DNA of 64,000 bases from Phoronis australis (lineage: Eukaryota > Phoronida > Phoronidae), in assembly GCA_002633005.1 (NCBI GenBank), contig NMRA01000135.1, forward strand, positions 247,115 through 311,114, written 5' to 3'. Made by a program: the position numbers and the translations under genes. The notes under the pieces were generated by a model. That model made no database searches and was not told where the DNA came from. It worked only from the letters and a program-made list of their open reading frames with translations. Shown one piece after another: positions 37,401 through 48,400 of the stretch. The first letter of the stretch is position 1, and the number at the start of each line of letters is the position of its first letter.

Positions 37401-38678
37401 AATTGTCAAACTGGTCTCTTGGTGATCGTTTGCTTCAACAATTATCGGAAATTTGACACTGAAGTTTCTTGTTTATTTCTGACGTTCTGCTACAAAGACA
37501 TGTGCAAATACGCACGCCGTGTATATTGACCTTTTTACGAATAGACGGAAACGTCGCATGCCCAATGAACTGCGCGAACTTGAGACACCAAAGTAGGGGA
37601 GATCACGCATGTAGTGGCTTAAACCAGAGACTTTATCAATGGCAAGTCCGATACAACTTTTCATTGGCACCATGATGCCACAGCATGCACATTGTTCACT
37701 CGTTAATTTCTGAGAAAGAGGTCGGCTCCAACGAACTTCAAACTCATCAGTTAATGGCTTACGGAAATATGCAAACCTCTTGAAATGTCCATGGATAAAG
37801 GACATCATGTCCCATACATTTCCAGCTGCGAAGAAGAATCCGCAGCTGCATAGTGGTCACTGACTGCGACTGATAAAGTGGGAAAATTTCGATCCCAGCT
37901 ACATACTTCAGCGAACTTAACCTAATCAAGCAATGGGAGGGGTTGTCGGTGGATTTGGGATTTATTCCTCTGCTTTTATATGTACAACTACGTAGTAGTG
38001 AATTTCTGTCCACACTGTCTGAGTACGGATCAAGCGGAAGTCGTTTTCTTGCTCTCATTGGCTAGTAAAACGTGTCAAAATGTCATCAACGTTGGCCGAC
38101 CCATCCAAGGTTTGACTCAATTAGCTATACTTATCTCATTGGTTTTTCTTGCAAGTATATTACAGTCAGTCTGTTCAATGAGCTAGCTCATTGGTCTGTT
38201 TCAGTGCTTCGTTATTTAGGTCATAAATAGGAGGGCGTGTCCTAGACAGGAATGGCATGGTACAAGTTACGTTTCAGAGCATGACAGGACTAAATGGCGT
38301 GCAAATTTAGACACTTTAAAACAGTAAGAGGAACTGGTAACCATCTTCTGACAGTCTGTATTACGCTCGTTTGTTTTTAGATCGGCATCACAAACACCAG
38401 TTATAACCACGAAATTCAGAAGACATTCGCACCAAGGAGGATATAAAGGAGAATCTTTGCCCTATCCTAAGCGACGGTTGGCATTTGGAGCCTCTGATGT
38501 CAAGCGCGTCAAGTACCAACCACATACAAAAGAAGAAGGGTCTTCTTCCGCTAACAACACAGATTGTACATTAGTGGGCGACGAATTGCATCTTGCGATG
38601 GAACGTTTATCATTGTCATCTACTTGTAGCGACGTTACTTCTGAAGGACATGTAAATACGTCGACCTCAAAGATTTAA
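34145..38678 (+). CDS. Unrecognised 248-residue coiled-coil protein, 3 exons
   Basis: Exons 34145-34478, 36230-36344 and 38381-38678 join in matching phases (1 then 2) to 747 nt, giving 248 residues plus stop. Residues about 36-111 are rich in charged heptads (EIEDLENELFSELVSLKEK..., DEITKLRSKITELQ) and should form a coiled coil. The middle holds KGPVPCGY and QYRYEGIHGH; the C-terminal half is basic then Ser/Thr-rich (PKRRLAFGASDVKRVK, then LSLSSTCSDVTSEG). I recognise no family. No signal peptide or membrane helix is seen, so it is probably intracellular. A near-identical second copy of exon 2 lies at 37274-37388. ATTAAA at 38732 is a plausible poly(A) signal. Confidence 0.75.
34495..34541 (+). 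repeat. (GT)n microsatellite
   Basis: TG units with occasional GCGT, just after exon 1 of the coiled-coil gene. Confidence 0.95.
34930..35060 (+). repeat. Partial copy of the 3.4-kb dispersed repeat
   Basis: Shares GAGTGATTACCCATAATG and the ATTAAAATAAAGGGAGTGAG block. Located in intron 1 of the coiled-coil gene. Confidence 0.55.
35130..35328. repeat. Short direct repeat around an N
   Basis: TTTAAGCCCTCCTCTTGACG occurs just before the N at 35157 and again at about 35304, suggesting another contig-join artefact. Confidence 0.7.
35678..36150. mobile_element. CTCGAA-rich palindromic element, copy 3
   Basis: Starts GGGCCAGGTGTTTAGTCTGT and ends AGAGATTACTCCTCGGGCCC. Includes a ~100-bp insertion absent in copies 1, 2 and 4. 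Its right half is repeated after the N (36978-37194). Confidence 0.75.
35934..36832. repeat. ~0.9-kb direct duplicate, first copy
   Basis: Matches 36978-37876 at an offset of 1044 bp with scattered single-base differences. It contains exon 2 of the coiled-coil gene. Confidence 0.95.
36230..36344 (+). CDS. Coiled-coil gene exon 2, copy A
   Basis: Acceptor tttttacag, donor GTAATC, 115 nt. It is open throughout in the one frame that joins exons 1 and 3. Confidence 0.72.
36833..36976. mobile_element. GGCGGATC-family insertion end, polymorphic between the two segment copies
   Basis: CAGTGGCGGATCTAGGATAT followed by long G runs, ending at the N at 36977. The other copy of the surrounding segment (near 37876) reads straight through without it. 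Confidence 0.65.
36978..37876. repeat. ~0.9-kb direct duplicate, second copy
   Basis: Partner of 35934-36832; begins right after the N at 36977. Confidence 0.95.
37274..37388 (+). CDS. Coiled-coil gene exon 2, copy B (duplicate)
   Basis: Copy of 36230-36344 at an offset of 1044 bp, with intact splice sites and one Ile-to-Met change (CGYI/CGYM). At 115 nt, including both copies would break the frame, so they are either mutually exclusive or an assembly duplicate. Confidence 0.6.
38381..38678 (+). CDS. Coiled-coil gene exon 3 and stop
   Basis: Acceptor ttgtttttag. One nucleotide completes the codon from exon 2, then 98 codons follow to TAA. Basic segments FRRHSHQ, PKRRL and KRVK precede a Ser/Thr-rich tail. 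Confidence 0.72.
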
Positions 38679-38731
38679 TTGTAGTGTCTTATAAAATACT
38701 TTGTAATTACACGCGTATCGTAATGTATCAC

Positions 38732-38737
38732 ATTAAA
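38732..38737 (+). terminator. Probable poly(A) signal of the coiled-coil gene
   Basis: ATTAAA, 54 nt after the stop codon. Confidence 0.5.
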
Positions 38738-39379
38738 TGATAGGTAAAAATGTAAAAACGTTTTTACTCTCATAAAATCCTACTCATAATATTCCTTATC
38801 GCGATAGGATTCTATTATCGTTACCGACTGGTTGTAAATGATGTCAGAGCCTACCCTGCGAATGATGGAAAAGTGCAATCCTGCAGGATACAACTCACTG
38901 ACGAAGCTGACGCTAACGAGGGAGGAGAAAAAACCAACTAGCGATGCTTTGCTTTTGATTTTAGGGTATAGTTGCTTAAACGAAACTGTTGAAAAGTGCC
39001 CCCGCTTCTCGACACATTTGGCTAGTGGCAAGTTTTCAAATGTAGCCTCTTCTACATGTATTAAAAAGTAACCTTTAATTTATTTATTTTTTAAAACTTT
39101 TAAAGTTTATTTGCATAAACTGATAATAACAATGGAATGCAGTAGAAAAGGAAACAAACACACAAACACATTCACTCCCACATTCACACATTCCAGCTCT
39201 GCTTGAATTTATACTGAATGTCTAAGGGTTTCAAAAAATCCCAACAAGTCAGGGGATAATTCTCTAGATTTCATGCTTTTCAAGACAGTGTCAAATAAAA
39301 TTGTGTGAAACCTCTGAAGAACAGGAATACGTGAAGACTTCGAGCAAGTATATATAAAGTACTGAGATAACGTTAATAC
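38738..39379. other. No gene seen
   Basis: A 77-codon open frame at 38838-39071 has no supporting features. Confidence 0.5.
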
Positions 39380-39484
39380 GAACTTACTTTAAACACTTGA
39401 TGGAACTGTGCTCAACCGTCATCTTCAGTTGGTCTCCTACTGTCCTTAATGGTTTCGTCCCTAAACCAAGACCATCTCTAGTAG
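39380..39484. repeat. Direct repeat, copy at 3' side of the LINE
   Basis: 105 bp, about 97% identical to 41989-42093. Confidence 0.93.
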
Positions 39485-39502
39485 GCGGGACAACAGAGTT
39501 GA

Positions 39503-41824
39503 TCAGGCTCTGCCTGACGGTTGTTGATGGTATTGCTGTTGGTGCTTCATCCATATCAAACAAGATGCCTGTTCAGCTTCGGTGGTCACATCGCGTAGAA
39601 GAACCTTCTTTCCTGTCGCAGTGACGCCCAGAGACCTTGCCATAGCAGTAACCGAGCTGGCCGGAAAACCACGGCAACCAACCTCCACAGAAAAATTCCA
39701 ACACCTCCAGCCGTTAACGTGGCAGTCACTCCTCAGATCAGTATATTTCAGGTTCTTCCGCTCGTGTGCCTCTTCTACCCTACTCTCCCACGGAATGGTG
39801 AGCTCGATCAGGATGATCTGGTGGGAACTGTCCGAATAAAGAACCAAGTCAGGGCACTGGGTAGCCTAGACAATGTGTTGTGGGAAGGATGACTGGTGGC
39901 CGGCAAGATCAACCCACAATTTCCAGTCGTTGGTTGTGTGAAGGATGCCTTTTTGCGCTGGTGTCTTCCCNNNNNNNNNNNNNNNNNNNNNNNNNNNNNN
40001 NNNNNNNNNNNNNNNNNNNNNNNNNNNNNNNNNNNNNNNNNNNNNNNNNNNNNNNNNNNNNNNNNNNNNNNNNNNNNNNNNNNNNNNNNNNNNNNNNNNN
40101 NNNNNNNNNNNNNNNNNNNNNNNNNNNNNNNNNNNNNNNNNNNNNNNNNNNNNNNNNNNNNNNNNNNNNNNNNNNNNNNNNNNNNNNNNNNNNNNNNNNN
40201 NNNNNNNNNNNNNNNNNNNNNNNNNNNNNNNNNNNNNNNNNNNNNNNNNNNNNNNNNNNNNNNNNNNNNNNNNNNNNNNNNNNNNNNNNNNNNNNNNNNN
40301 NNNNNNNNNNNNNNNNNNNNNNNNNNNNNNNNNNNNNNNNNNNNNNNNNNNNNNNNNNNNNNNNNNNNNNNNNNNNNNNNNNNNNNNNNNNNNNNNNNNN
40401 NNNNNNNCAGATTCTTCTTGCCCTTCTTCGCTCGGTGTATGAGTTCACTTATGATAGAATTATGTTCCAGGCATCCAGAAAAGCCTGGTACCCCGCCTTT
40501 CTGTGAAGATGTGTCAATATACTTGTTCTTGATCATGAAGTCTGTCATTCTGCCGGATAGGATTGCTAAGTAGATCTTTCCTTCCACGCTGAGCAGTGAA
40601 ATTGGTCGAAACTGGCTAATCTGCTTCGAGCCTTCTTCTTTCGGAACATAAACTCCTTCAGCTCGCCCCCACTTGGCTGGAACTACGCCCTTCCTCCAGA
40701 GGATCTTAAACAGCTTCCAGAGCCTTTCTCTCAACTTGGAACACATCTTATAGACCTTTTAGGAAATTCTGCTTAGACCAGGGGCTGACCCCGGTCGGGC
40801 TTTCTTCACAGTGCTATCCACTTCTGACTTCTTAATGTCCCCCAGATCAAAACCTTCCTCTGGTAGATCTTCAGCCTCTAGACCTGGAAAGTCGCCAAGG
40901 GGAGTATCTTTCAACTCATCGCTGTGAATTTTGGCAAGGTGCTTCTCCAACTCTGCCCGGGTGCAGGTAAGTGTTCCGCTTTTGCTCTTGCCTAAAAGCC
41001 TTGAAGCATACTGATAGGGGTTCCTAATGAATTTTTTCTCTCTGCCTTGACCGTTTCTTCCTATTTTGTGCACCTCGTTTTCCTTTGCGGAGGGACAATA
41101 GTCGCTTGCGGGCCTCAGATGTCAGGTGAGTTATTCCTGCTTTTTCGTGCTCAGCTGCACTCTTCCACAGGCGACGGAGTTCTCTAAGTTCTCTGCGGAT
41201 AGTTGCTATTTCCCGTTATCGTCTGTTTGGTCCTCGTGGGTTTGATGTTTCCTTTCTTTTCTCTACTGTTCCAAAGCGGTCCACACTGACTTGGTAAACA
41301 ATCCTAGTCATAGCCTCAATCTTTGTCTCTGCTGGACCTCGAAGAGTGACACGTAAGATGCTATCTAGATCATCGTCTAAGGTTGACCACGCCTTCTTAT
41401 CAGCTGCTGATGGCCACTTGATTCGATCCTTCTTTGCAGTATCTGGTGGACCTGCTGAACTGGCTGGAACTGGATTCTGATATACTTCAGCTTCTACTAC
41501 TAATGCTTCCATCTGATGCGTAGCTGGGAGGTCTTCTGCACTGTGGTTTGAGACCTGGCTCAATCCCTCCCCCGTCTCACCGGACGTGGCGCCCAAGCGT
41601 TGCCTTGCGACCTGACGTAAGCACTCCATCTTTCCTTGGTGAATCTTCAACCCACTTAAATTCTTCAGAATCGTTCCACACACACAGGTTCTTGATACTA
41701 AATCGGTGTTCGTAATCGTAGTCCTATTCGGTCCGGTCGTTGCCGTTTGAGGTCTGTCGTTGGACTCTTCTTGCATCCTCCCTCTCGGAGAGTCCTGAGG
41801 TTGTCTTTCTGGTAATTTGGACAT
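39503..41824 (-). pseudogene. Broken LINE polyprotein (zinc finger, reverse transcriptase, C-terminal endonuclease-like region)
   Basis: The N-terminal part (41824-41216) has a C2HC/C2H2-like motif, CVCGTILKNLSGLKIHQGKMEC. A stop then follows GPNRR where the family continues. The frame resumes and shifts by one near 41073; 41073-40759 ends PGSAPGLSRIS, where a second stop interrupts the RT. 40746 onward gives VPAKWGRAEGVYVPKE and FRPISLLSVEGKIY, reverse transcriptase motifs. After the gap, 39847-39503 gives LVLYSDSSHQIILIELTIPWE, a segment typical of the C-terminus of these elements and possibly part of a restriction-like endonuclease. It cannot encode a full protein. Confidence 0.88.
39971..40407. 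other. Assembly gap (437 N)
   Basis: Unsequenced stretch inside the LINE reverse transcriptase region. Confidence 1.
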
Positions 41825-41988
41825 AGCAATATGAATGAGTGTGTCCTCGCGAACACTTCAGACGGACAGCTAATCCGAGCTGAATCCGATGCTGTCTTTC
41901 CACGCTGTCATCAGTCTCTCCCGATGTCCCTTGTATTTCCAAGTGTCATCCATCCTATTCATGGAAGTCACGGCTTTGCCGATAACAA

Positions 41989-42093
41989 GAACTTACTTTA
42001 AACACTTGATGGAACTGTGCTCAACCGTCATCTTCAGCTGGTCTCCTACTGTCCTTAATTTTTTCGTCCCTAAACCAAGACCATCTCTAGTAG
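41989..42093. repeat. Direct repeat, copy at 5' side of the LINE
   Basis: 105 bp partner of 39380-39484. It directly abuts the second LINE fragment. Confidence 0.93.
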
Positions 42094-42095
42094 TG

Positions 42096-42365
42096 ATTAA
42101 TTTCGTAGCCATGATCTCCAAAGTAAGCAAATAGCAGGACACGCTTTTCAGCCAGTAACAGGTTATCTCCAACGACGTTTCAAATCCAAGTTAGTAATTT
42201 ATTCCAAAAAGAAAGTACATGCTCACAGTCCAAAAAAGTTTCTACCACTCCGCAAATTGAGCATTTGTCGTTTTGGACTATTTTCATTTTCTTTGAAAAA
42301 TATTTTTGTGTAAACTTTTTATGAATGTGATAATACTTAAAAACTTTCAAATGAGGTTGGAGCAA
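42096..42365 (-). pseudogene. LINE reverse-transcriptase C-terminal fragment (zf-RVT-like)
   Basis: Reads CSICGVVETFLDCEHVLSFWNKLLTW, the Cys/His knuckle at the end of many LINE reverse transcriptases, after a basic stretch (KKFTQKYFSKKMKIV). It continues past a stop into NLLLAEKRVLLFAYF. Its sequence differs from the 39.4-42.1 kb element, so a second LINE family is present. Confidence 0.75.
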
Positions 42366-42606
42366 CCTTCATGATTTCGGCCTCACTCAAATTAGAAAAT
42401 GATTTCTAGGCTGGAGAAGAATTCTTTAGTAGTTGTTTTAGACAAGACCCGATAAATTGCTCGTGACGCCGAGTCAGTTTCAGACGGAAAGATAGTCTGT
42501 CTGTCATGGGAATTCAGATTTATAGCAACAAATTCAAACAAATGTGAAGAACGCTATGGGTCTGACGACTTAGAAGCAAAAAGTTGGTGTTTTTAACACT
42601 ACGTAG

Positions 42607-42980
42607 CGTCCAGGTTATAATCTTTGTACTCGAAATTAAATTTGAAAATATGTTTGGCATTTGCACTTTCAACTTAAATGCTAACTCAAAACGGTTGTCT
42701 ATCGTTGTGCTCATTAGTTTGCATGTTAACGCTAGCCTTTAAGTTAATAGTTCGAGTCTGAACTCAAAATATCCGAGTTTTAACTCGAAAGCTCGAGTTT
42801 CTACTCAAGTTTGTAGCTCGAATCTTGGGGGTCACCAAGCACGAACTTGGTCTAGACACTCATCTGTGTAGTAAACCATAAGAGTAACAACAAATTGTAT
42901 GGAGTTTGTATTCAAGTAGACAGGAAAATGTCAAAATTTGTTCGAATTCTATTTCTACTAAAAGATCAGACCTGGGCGCA
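42607..42980. mobile_element. CTCGAA-rich palindromic element, copy 4
   Basis: Starts GTCCAGGTTATAATCTTTGT and ends CTAAAAGATCAGACCTGGGC; interior has CTCGAAAGCTCGAGTTT. Confidence 0.78.
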
Positions 42981-43306
42981 AAACAGAGCAGCTTCAAAAT
43001 GGCTATGAACCAGCCAACAACATGTAATTTAAAACACTTAAAGCAATGACATTGGTCTCAAACTGTTCCTTAGTCAAAACTAGTGTGATTTATGATCTTG
43101 AAAAAAACTGTCAACTCGTTATTGCTTGAGACAAGGCGTCGTGTCATTTTATTGGCCGATCACGATCTCGTGTAATAACGACCATTGCAATGCTAAAATT
43201 CACTCCTCGCTTGAAAAAAGAACTGTTTAGACTTAATTTAAAGCGGTATGTGGTTTAGGTTTAAAGGTTTTTTCTTCGACGGAAAGCGATTTTGTTGTGG
43301 CTTTAA

Positions 43307-43770
43307 AGAGTCCTGGAACGCCATAAACAGGCGAAATTCCAATATTGATAATGGTTTTCTGAAACTGACGCAGAATTCAACCTGCTCACTTCTCTGCCAC
43401 TGGAGCAGAATTCAACCTGCTCACCAGATATTTTAGGTGTGTTGGTAAAACTTCTGTTATTATCAAAGCATTTCTTTTAGTTTCAAATTAAAAAAACGAT
43501 CTCGCCACTTCGATTTTCCTCCCACAAGGCAAAGCACGTCTTCTTATTTAGTACGGCAAGAATTAGACGTAGCGCATTTGCCTTACGTGGAAAATGTGAC
43601 CTTTGACCTCAACCGACTTCAAACAATAAACTGTTAGCGCATGCGCGTATTTATCATAAGTGGGAGGGAGATAAGAAACTCTGTGGTAACCACAGAGTTT
43701 TTCCGTCGCGCATACTTGAAAAATCTTGAATGTTGTGATCTTTTATGGAAATTTCCAGACGTTGCGAGAT
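43307..43770 (+). repeat. Dispersed non-coding repeat, copy B
   Basis: Same block order as copies A and C; an internal CAGAATTCAACCTGCTCAC is duplicated at 43371 and 43408. Confidence 0.78.
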
Positions 43771-44331
43771 GGTAATTTTGTCAGTAAAAGTGTTCTTTTG
43801 AACTGCGTTCTTCAAGATTAGTATCTTGCGAGTTTGGCGACACGCGAGCGAAGCACGTGACTGTCAGGAATCGGATTTAGTGAACATTAACTCGCTGCGT
43901 AGGAGAGTGGTGGCGCTGTTGCAAACGATATCAACCAGGTGGCGCTGGTAAAACGTCCGGGAAGTCGCACGCACGGAAAAGAAAAGGAGACTCACGAGAC
44001 GCGGGAACGCAAAAAGAAATCACAATTTTGTTTGTCAGGAATATTGACCAGTGGATTTCTGGTGTGAAAAGTACAGTTAACTCAGCCGTTATGAAATAAA
44101 AAGGCTTTAAAACTGTTGTGCGACACTGTACTAGTTCGACGGACTGTGAACAGTGTGAACAACTTCAGTTTCAGAGTACAAACCATGTGTGGAAAGTGGA
44201 ACCATTTCGTAATTATATAGCATGGGCGTAATTTTAAATTCAGTTAACTTGAGTCGGGACATTGACATTTAGTTCAGCGTGGTGCTTCAGGAACTTTATA
44301 AAGAACTCTCATTTAAACAAGTTTAACATGG
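43771..44331. other. No gene seen
   Basis: 3' flank of the MFSD4-like gene; no structure noted. Confidence 0.55.
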
Positions 44332-44337
44332 TTTATT
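44332..44337 (-). terminator. Probable poly(A) signal of the MFSD4-like gene
   Basis: AATAAA on the minus strand, 166 nt after the stop codon. Confidence 0.5.
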
Positions 44338-44502
44338 AGTTTCATTAAAGTTATATTTTAACCACACACGGAGTTAGAGTGATCATTCCGCACAAACCGT
44401 AACAGTGACTTCACTGGCTTTCACTCGCTCCACACAAATACTATTGTGGCGTAAACAGTAAACTTTTGTACTTCTTTTACGTGAACTGCGCATGCGTTGT
44501 GC

Positions 44503-45491
44503 CTACGATCGTCGCGCTCGAGTCCCTTTGAATGACGCTAGGCACTGCATTACAGTCAACACCAAACAAACAGCACAAGAACAGGCAAAGCATGACAAAA
44601 TTACATAAGAAGGACCTTTGTTTGTCATAAGGTATCCACTAAACCAAACGAAAACCAAATCACCAGTGCTATAACCAATATCATTGATTGCAGCTACTGG
44701 TGCTGTGACTTCAATATACCTGTCCAACCAAACAAAAGCGGCAGTGTAACCATTGCGTGCAGTCGCGGCATAACAACACATGACCACCCAAAAAGTCGTC
44801 TGTGCGTGATGTGGCATAAAAAATGTCACGTATGCAAGAAATCCAGCTGCAGAGTATACAGTAAAGAAAAAATAAGTTTGAATGGGTAATATCTTCAGCA
44901 AAAGGATGCTGACAATCCGAGAGCCAGCCGAAACCAGATTATAAGTCGTAAACATTAACACGGCCGTGTGTTCGTCAAACTTCAGTCTGATGTCATCGAC
45001 GCCAATGGCCACCAAGAGATATGTGAACGGTGTATCCCGGGCAATGGTGGTAAAGCTCAGGAATGGTACAAAGATGAGTAGCACAATAAACAGCTTCAAC
45101 GTTCCTCGTGAAGTTTCTTCCGATATTGTAACCTTAATTGATTTTTTTGTGCCTTGAAGCTCCGTCATAGTTGCTGGGTGCTTGTACAGCGCGAAACAGA
45201 CGAAAATAAATGAGCATGCGGCATTGTAGGAGCCGCATATTGCATAAGGAATTTGAATTTTCGTTCGAAATGTCGAATTGTCCCCTGTTGCTAAAAAATC
45301 ATGGCTTCTGAACTCTGACCACACGGACTGTGCTGTTGAATTAATGAATTCGTTGGTACTGTTTTTGTTGAGTATAAATGGTGACGCTACAAGAGGCGCA
45401 ACCAACTGTCCAACACTGTAGGCTAAATGATATCCGAATACTGCCGTTGATGCTTTGGTCTGCCACATGGAAATGCACAGAGGATTTGAAA
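44503..45491 (-). CDS. MFSD4-like exon 4 (TM5-12, C-terminus)
   Basis: Acceptor tgctttccag; 329 codons and stop. Begins ISNPLCISMWQTK, and the remaining hydrophobic segments run to the basic tail FKGTRARRS. Confidence 0.95.
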
Positions 45492-48400
45492 CTGGAAAGC
45501 AGAAAAGGAATAATTAAGGTCAGAAGGTCTTCCACTAGATAGCGCTGCCGGTTGGTACCCTCGCCCTTCCAAGATCAGCAACTGCTTGCTTGCCAAAGGC
45601 ATGCGATTTAATAAGCCCCACACAACATTTAACACACGTTTTCAGCGCTAAACCGTGGGAACCAATTTGTTGAAACAGTTTTGGCTATATCGACGTCTTT
45701 TAAGGACCACATAGACCAACAATTTTGCTTGATTAACGTCAGGTAGAATTAAGTCAAAATAACACAAGCAGCAATTTCTCCATCTGTTCTTCGGCTAGAC
45801 ACGAGTATGCGGTCACTGATCACTCGCCTACATATGTCTCAAAACTACGGGACGCATTTTGAAATAACTCGAAATAGGGAAGATTTATTTGTACACTTCT
45901 TGCAGGGAGCTGATAGCCAAGGTGTGGGAATGTTTGCCCACCTATCATTTGAAAATTAAAATCTTTAAACGGTCGCCTTTGGTGCGTGAACTCGCTTTTG
46001 CTCTATTTTCCATGGCTGACATTACATTAACTAACACATCATATCATACTGTAGTTTGCGGCTTTTCTGCGTGGACTAGCTCTTTCTTTTAGGTACTCGT
46101 GGAATTGGGTATGGCGAGCGCGGGTCCCAGGGAACATCTCGAAAACGTGAAACGAGGCGGCTCGGCGGAAGTAATGTTTTAAGGTTTGCATAGGCCAACT
46201 AACTGTGTGAAAGGTTACCCCATCTCCCTACACCCACGTGTGCCTCAGATTAAGTGAAACACAAGCATGTCGATATATCGAAACATTGAAACATCATTTC
46301 TCGAATCGCCTCGTCTCATGTTTGGCACTGTAATGGCTGCCATTGATGTCAACTAAAGAAAATCATTGTTTACATGTTTGTAACACAGGCCGGTCCAGTT
46401 GAAGATTATAATTTTCAAACACCATCTGAGTGAAAATTCACACATCTTGATTGTGCTGTCATAAAAAGAATTTAATACGTTGTTTCTTTTTTTATTCATT
46501 CTTATTGCTGAAAATGGGTGCCATAATTTCGAGACACCCTTCAAAAGAAGAAAAATCTACATTTGAATCAAAAGTTCAAACACTGATGTAACAGCGCAAA
46601 CAATACAATGCATACGTACATCATCACGTCACCAGGGGTACCGTAGAATCATACGCACGGGTATACAAACCATACGTACGAACCTATACATCATGCATAT
46701 GAACCCGTGAATCATGCATACGAACTCAAAAATCACGCATACGAACGTGATTTTTGTTCGTATGCGTGATTTTTGGGTTCGTACGCCTGAATCATAGGTT
46801 CGTACTGGTTCATGCGCAAGATGCGATGCTCGTCCTTATATTCTATGGTACCCCTGTACATGAATACTTTAAATTAATTAATAAGCATTTGTTTTTTACT
46901 CTCCACACAATACCCATTATCATATGCCAAGTAGCTCAATTAGGATGATCCCCTAACAGGCTACTGTTATCATCGGCACGTAAAAAGAGTGCCAAAATGC
47001 CATCCCTTCTGGCACGGTTGGCTTAGGCCTACGCTTATCCATCCAGGAGAGAGGTGAGAAACTAATCATTACATTATGGCAAGATAAATTTTATTAGAGT
47101 TAGGGCTCAATTAATGATTCTCGTGTTTAGGTCAGTAAGCACGAGTGCGTTCCATAGACGTAGGATTTACCTCACGAAAACGCAAGATCACGCAAGACTT
47201 CGCGAGATATCGTCGTGCAGTACAAGCAAAGTACGTGATCGCACGCCTAGCTTCCTTCGCAAGATTTTTGCGTCTACGCAACTCAGCCCATGATATCCTC
47301 TGTCACAGCAAGGAGGAAATGACTTTGAAGTGCATGTACGTGCGACACGTACGTACAATTGGAAACGTACTTGTGCTCATGGCCGCTTGGCTTAATCCTA
47401 AGATGAAGTAGAAAACTGCTAGAAGTTCTAGGTACTTTGGTGGTGTCCAAGGAATACTGGCAACACTTCCGGCTGCAAAACAAACAGGAGCAGTCAACAG
47501 TACGTGTGAGTACAGTATTAAACGGTGTGTCCAAACACATTCAGAAGAGCTAAAATTAGCATCTTGTTTATTTCGGCCGGGTTGCAACTTCTGCCTCACG
47601 GATCAATATTCGTTTTATCGGCTGTTTTTTTCTGAGTAAAGTGACATAGACACCAAATCAATCCAGTATGTTTTTATGACCTGACACACTAAACCCTGTT
47701 TTGATGATTCAAAGGAGAATGTCGCCAAAAACAACGTTTTTTGTATCAATTTAGATCGACTGTATACGAGGTGGTGTGGATATAGACCGATTAAGACGGT
47801 AACAAAAACTAATTAAATCGGGTGGCATTCTCCTTTAAGCAAATGACTTTCCAACTAAGGAAGTCAATATAGTCAGTAACTTAACTGTATTTTCGGCTTG
47901 CACGAAGCCAACTACGTGTTGGAGGTTATAACGAGGCTAAAAGTATTTACCAGTATTTTATAAATTATTTGCAACCATTATGACGTCAAACTGTTATTGT
48001 TGTGCAGTGGGATATTCAAATGACTCGCAAAAATGTCTGTTCGTGAACGAACCTGTGTTTCGTACCTGTCAACTCGTCCCGCCCTGCCGCAGTGTCCAGA
48101 AATAGAAATCCAGCCAAGCCGAAGAAACTTTAGCGCTTTTACAATTGTAAAGGGTTGTAAGTAGAATGTTTTTTTATTTCACATGCTAACTATCTGCACA
48201 TAATTTGCAACAACTTAAGAGTCCTGGAACACGATAAATAGACTAAATTGCAAATGAATATTGAAAGTGGTTTTCTGCAACTGAAACAATTCAACCTGCT
48301 CACCAGGTATTTTTAGCGTTTGTTCGTAAAGATTTTTAATTTATATTGATATCAAAGCATTCTCTTTTACGTAGTTTCAAATTTCAAAAAACAACCTGTC

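Larger units (their letters stand above)
39380..42093 (-). mobile_element. Non-LTR retrotransposon, degenerate, with 105-bp direct terminal repeats
   Basis: The protein-coding part (41824 to 39503) is bracketed by near-identical direct repeats at 41989-42093 and 39380-39484 (about 3 differences). The 3' repeat starts about 19 nt after the last stop. This could be a tail-to-head tandem in which only the 3' tail of an upstream copy survives, or an LTR-like arrangement. A 437-nt gap hides the middle of the reverse transcriptase. Confidence 0.85.
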
